Below, piece after piece: positions 33,271-33,623 of a stretch of DNA of 33,623 nucleotides (positions are counted from its first letter, which is position 1; each line of letters opens with the position of its first letter). A program made the translations under genes and the position numbers. The notes beneath the pieces are model-generated. The model saw nothing but the letters and a program-made list of their open reading frames with translations. It was not told where the DNA came from and searched no databases. The stretch is from DTU018 sp029550685 (GTDB lineage Bacteria > Bacillota > Syntrophomonadia > Syntrophomonadales > Syntrophomonadaceae): assembly GCA_035412805.1 (NCBI GenBank), contig DAONVO010000016.1, forward strand, positions 1 through 33,623. Reading direction: 5' to 3'.

Positions 33271-33283
33271 AACTTTGGATTCT

Positions 33284-33321
33284 GGCCCCCGGCGATACGA
33301 TCCCGGGGGTCTTGGCTTTCC
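33284..33321 (+). terminator. Terminator-like hairpin after the SLH gene
   Basis: GGCCCCCGG (33284-33292) pairs with CCGGGGGTC (33303-33311), nine pairs with one G-T, around a 10-base loop. The tail CTTGGCTTTC is only moderately T-rich, so termination may need help. Confidence 0.65.
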
Positions 33322-33350
33322 TTGACCGTATAACTCCAGTACGCTATAAT
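33322..33350 (+). promoter_or_regulatory. Near-consensus sigma-A promoter at the right end
   Basis: TTGACC (33322-33327), a 17-base spacer and TATAAT (33345-33350): 11 of 12 consensus positions with ideal spacing. This is the best promoter match in the window, yet no gene starts after it. The start site is expected near 33357. Confidence 0.85.
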
Positions 33351-33356
33351 AGGACA

Positions 33357-33425
33357 CGAACAAGGAGACTAAACCCTGGCCTTAGAAAGAGCTTAGCTCT
33401 GAGGTGAGGGTTTTCTTTTCCTTAA
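33357..33425 (+). ncRNA. Candidate small RNA of about 65-70 nt
   Basis: After the 33322-33350 promoter comes a short transcript with an exposed AAGGAG and then one long hairpin: AAACCCT pairs with AGGGTTT, and CCTTAGA with TCTGAGG (one G-T), around an 11-base loop that itself contains AGAGCT/AGCTCT. TTTTCTTTTCCTT follows. That is the architecture of a promoter-small RNA-terminator unit. No open frame of useful size lies inside. It matches no class I know. It could instead be an attenuated leader of a gene beyond the window, but the repeat DNA that follows makes that less likely. Confidence 0.5.
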
Positions 33426-33455
33426 GTGTCGTTACTGTGGAAATGTCTTCCGGAA

Positions 33456-33585
33456 GTGTCATTGGCCGTTCTGGCACTACTGATGCTCCCTCCGGTCGCG
33501 GCTAAGGTTGCACCCTACGGGCACTACTGATGTTCGCTGACGCTCACTACTAGTGTTGCGAGCCCCGTCAGGGGCGTGGCAATCG
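33456..33585 (+). repeat. Long copy of the GTGTCATTG...GGCAATC module
   Basis: It starts GTGTCATTGGCCGTTCTGG, repeats the GGCACTACTGATG core twice (33473 and about 33510), and ends TTGCGAGCCCCGTCAGGGGC then GTGGCAATC. The GCCCC-GTCA-GGGGC stem replaces the stems of the 6.2-kb copies. The extra ~45 bases look like an internal duplication of the core. Confidence 0.75.
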
Positions 33586-33623
33586 TTTGACCAGCATGTT
33601 TGCTGAGCCGATGGGCTGAAAGA

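Noticed and set aside
33472..33487. Sigma-54-like TGGCAC-N6-TGC in the right-hand repeat
   Set aside because: It is part of the repeated GGCACTACTGATG core; the -12 half is imperfect and no gene follows.

Overview
The window looks like chromosome of an anaerobic, spore-former-lineage Firmicute (class Clostridia, plausibly a Syntrophomonadaceae relative). That placement is inferred from gene content and order: uvrC, PHP, rapZ, yvcK, whiA, rpoN, cggR-gap-pgk-tpi-gpmI-eno, secG, a membrane pyrophosphatase, est and rnr, plus S-layer (SLH) proteins and frequent TTG/GTG starts behind strong AGGAGG-type ribosome sites. No 16S rRNA or other taxonomic marker is present. All convincing genes lie on the + strand. 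I see no tRNA, rRNA, CRISPR array or intact insertion sequence. Layout: 1-96 repeat remnant; 97-5919 uvrC, a small membrane protein, a HAD phosphatase, a DUF362 ferredoxin-like protein and a bifunctional phosphoglucose/phosphomannose isomerase, separated by repeat-rich gaps; 5920-6556 a gene-free repeat cluster; 6557-10119 the overlapping PHP-rapZ-yvcK-whiA cluster; 10193-11590 rpoN; 11746-18662 the lower-glycolysis operon headed by its own regulator cggR, with a promoter and a 35-bp dyad in front; 18746-21036 secG and hppA; 21164-24662 esterase, HD-domain protein and RNase R. The second theme is a surface/transport locus at about 24755-33270. A structured leader ends in an intrinsic terminator only 20 bases before the first gene, so it is probably a riboswitch or attenuator (the core resembles the molybdenum/tungsten-cofactor class, from memory). 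It precedes a C-terminally anchored Ig-like protein, a FecCD permease, its ATPase, a TroA-type lipoprotein, and a short homologue of the archaeal tRNA-Ile2 agmatidine synthase TiaS, apparently without the tRNA-binding half. Two large secreted proteins follow: one with Fn3 and a domain resembling the Shr haemoglobin-interacting/DUF1533 fold, one with a ZU5-like domain and three SLH repeats. I infer a metal, cofactor or tetrapyrrole uptake system with cell-surface components; the substrate is not determined by the sequence. Gaps carry at least four kinds of dispersed repeats: an ~85-130-bp GTGTCATTG...GTGGCAATCTC module, a 52-bp repeat, short AGCGGAAG palindromes, and an inverted pair of GACACAGG elements. 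The right end has a very good sigma-A-type promoter followed within about 70 bases by a terminator-like hairpin, a candidate small RNA.
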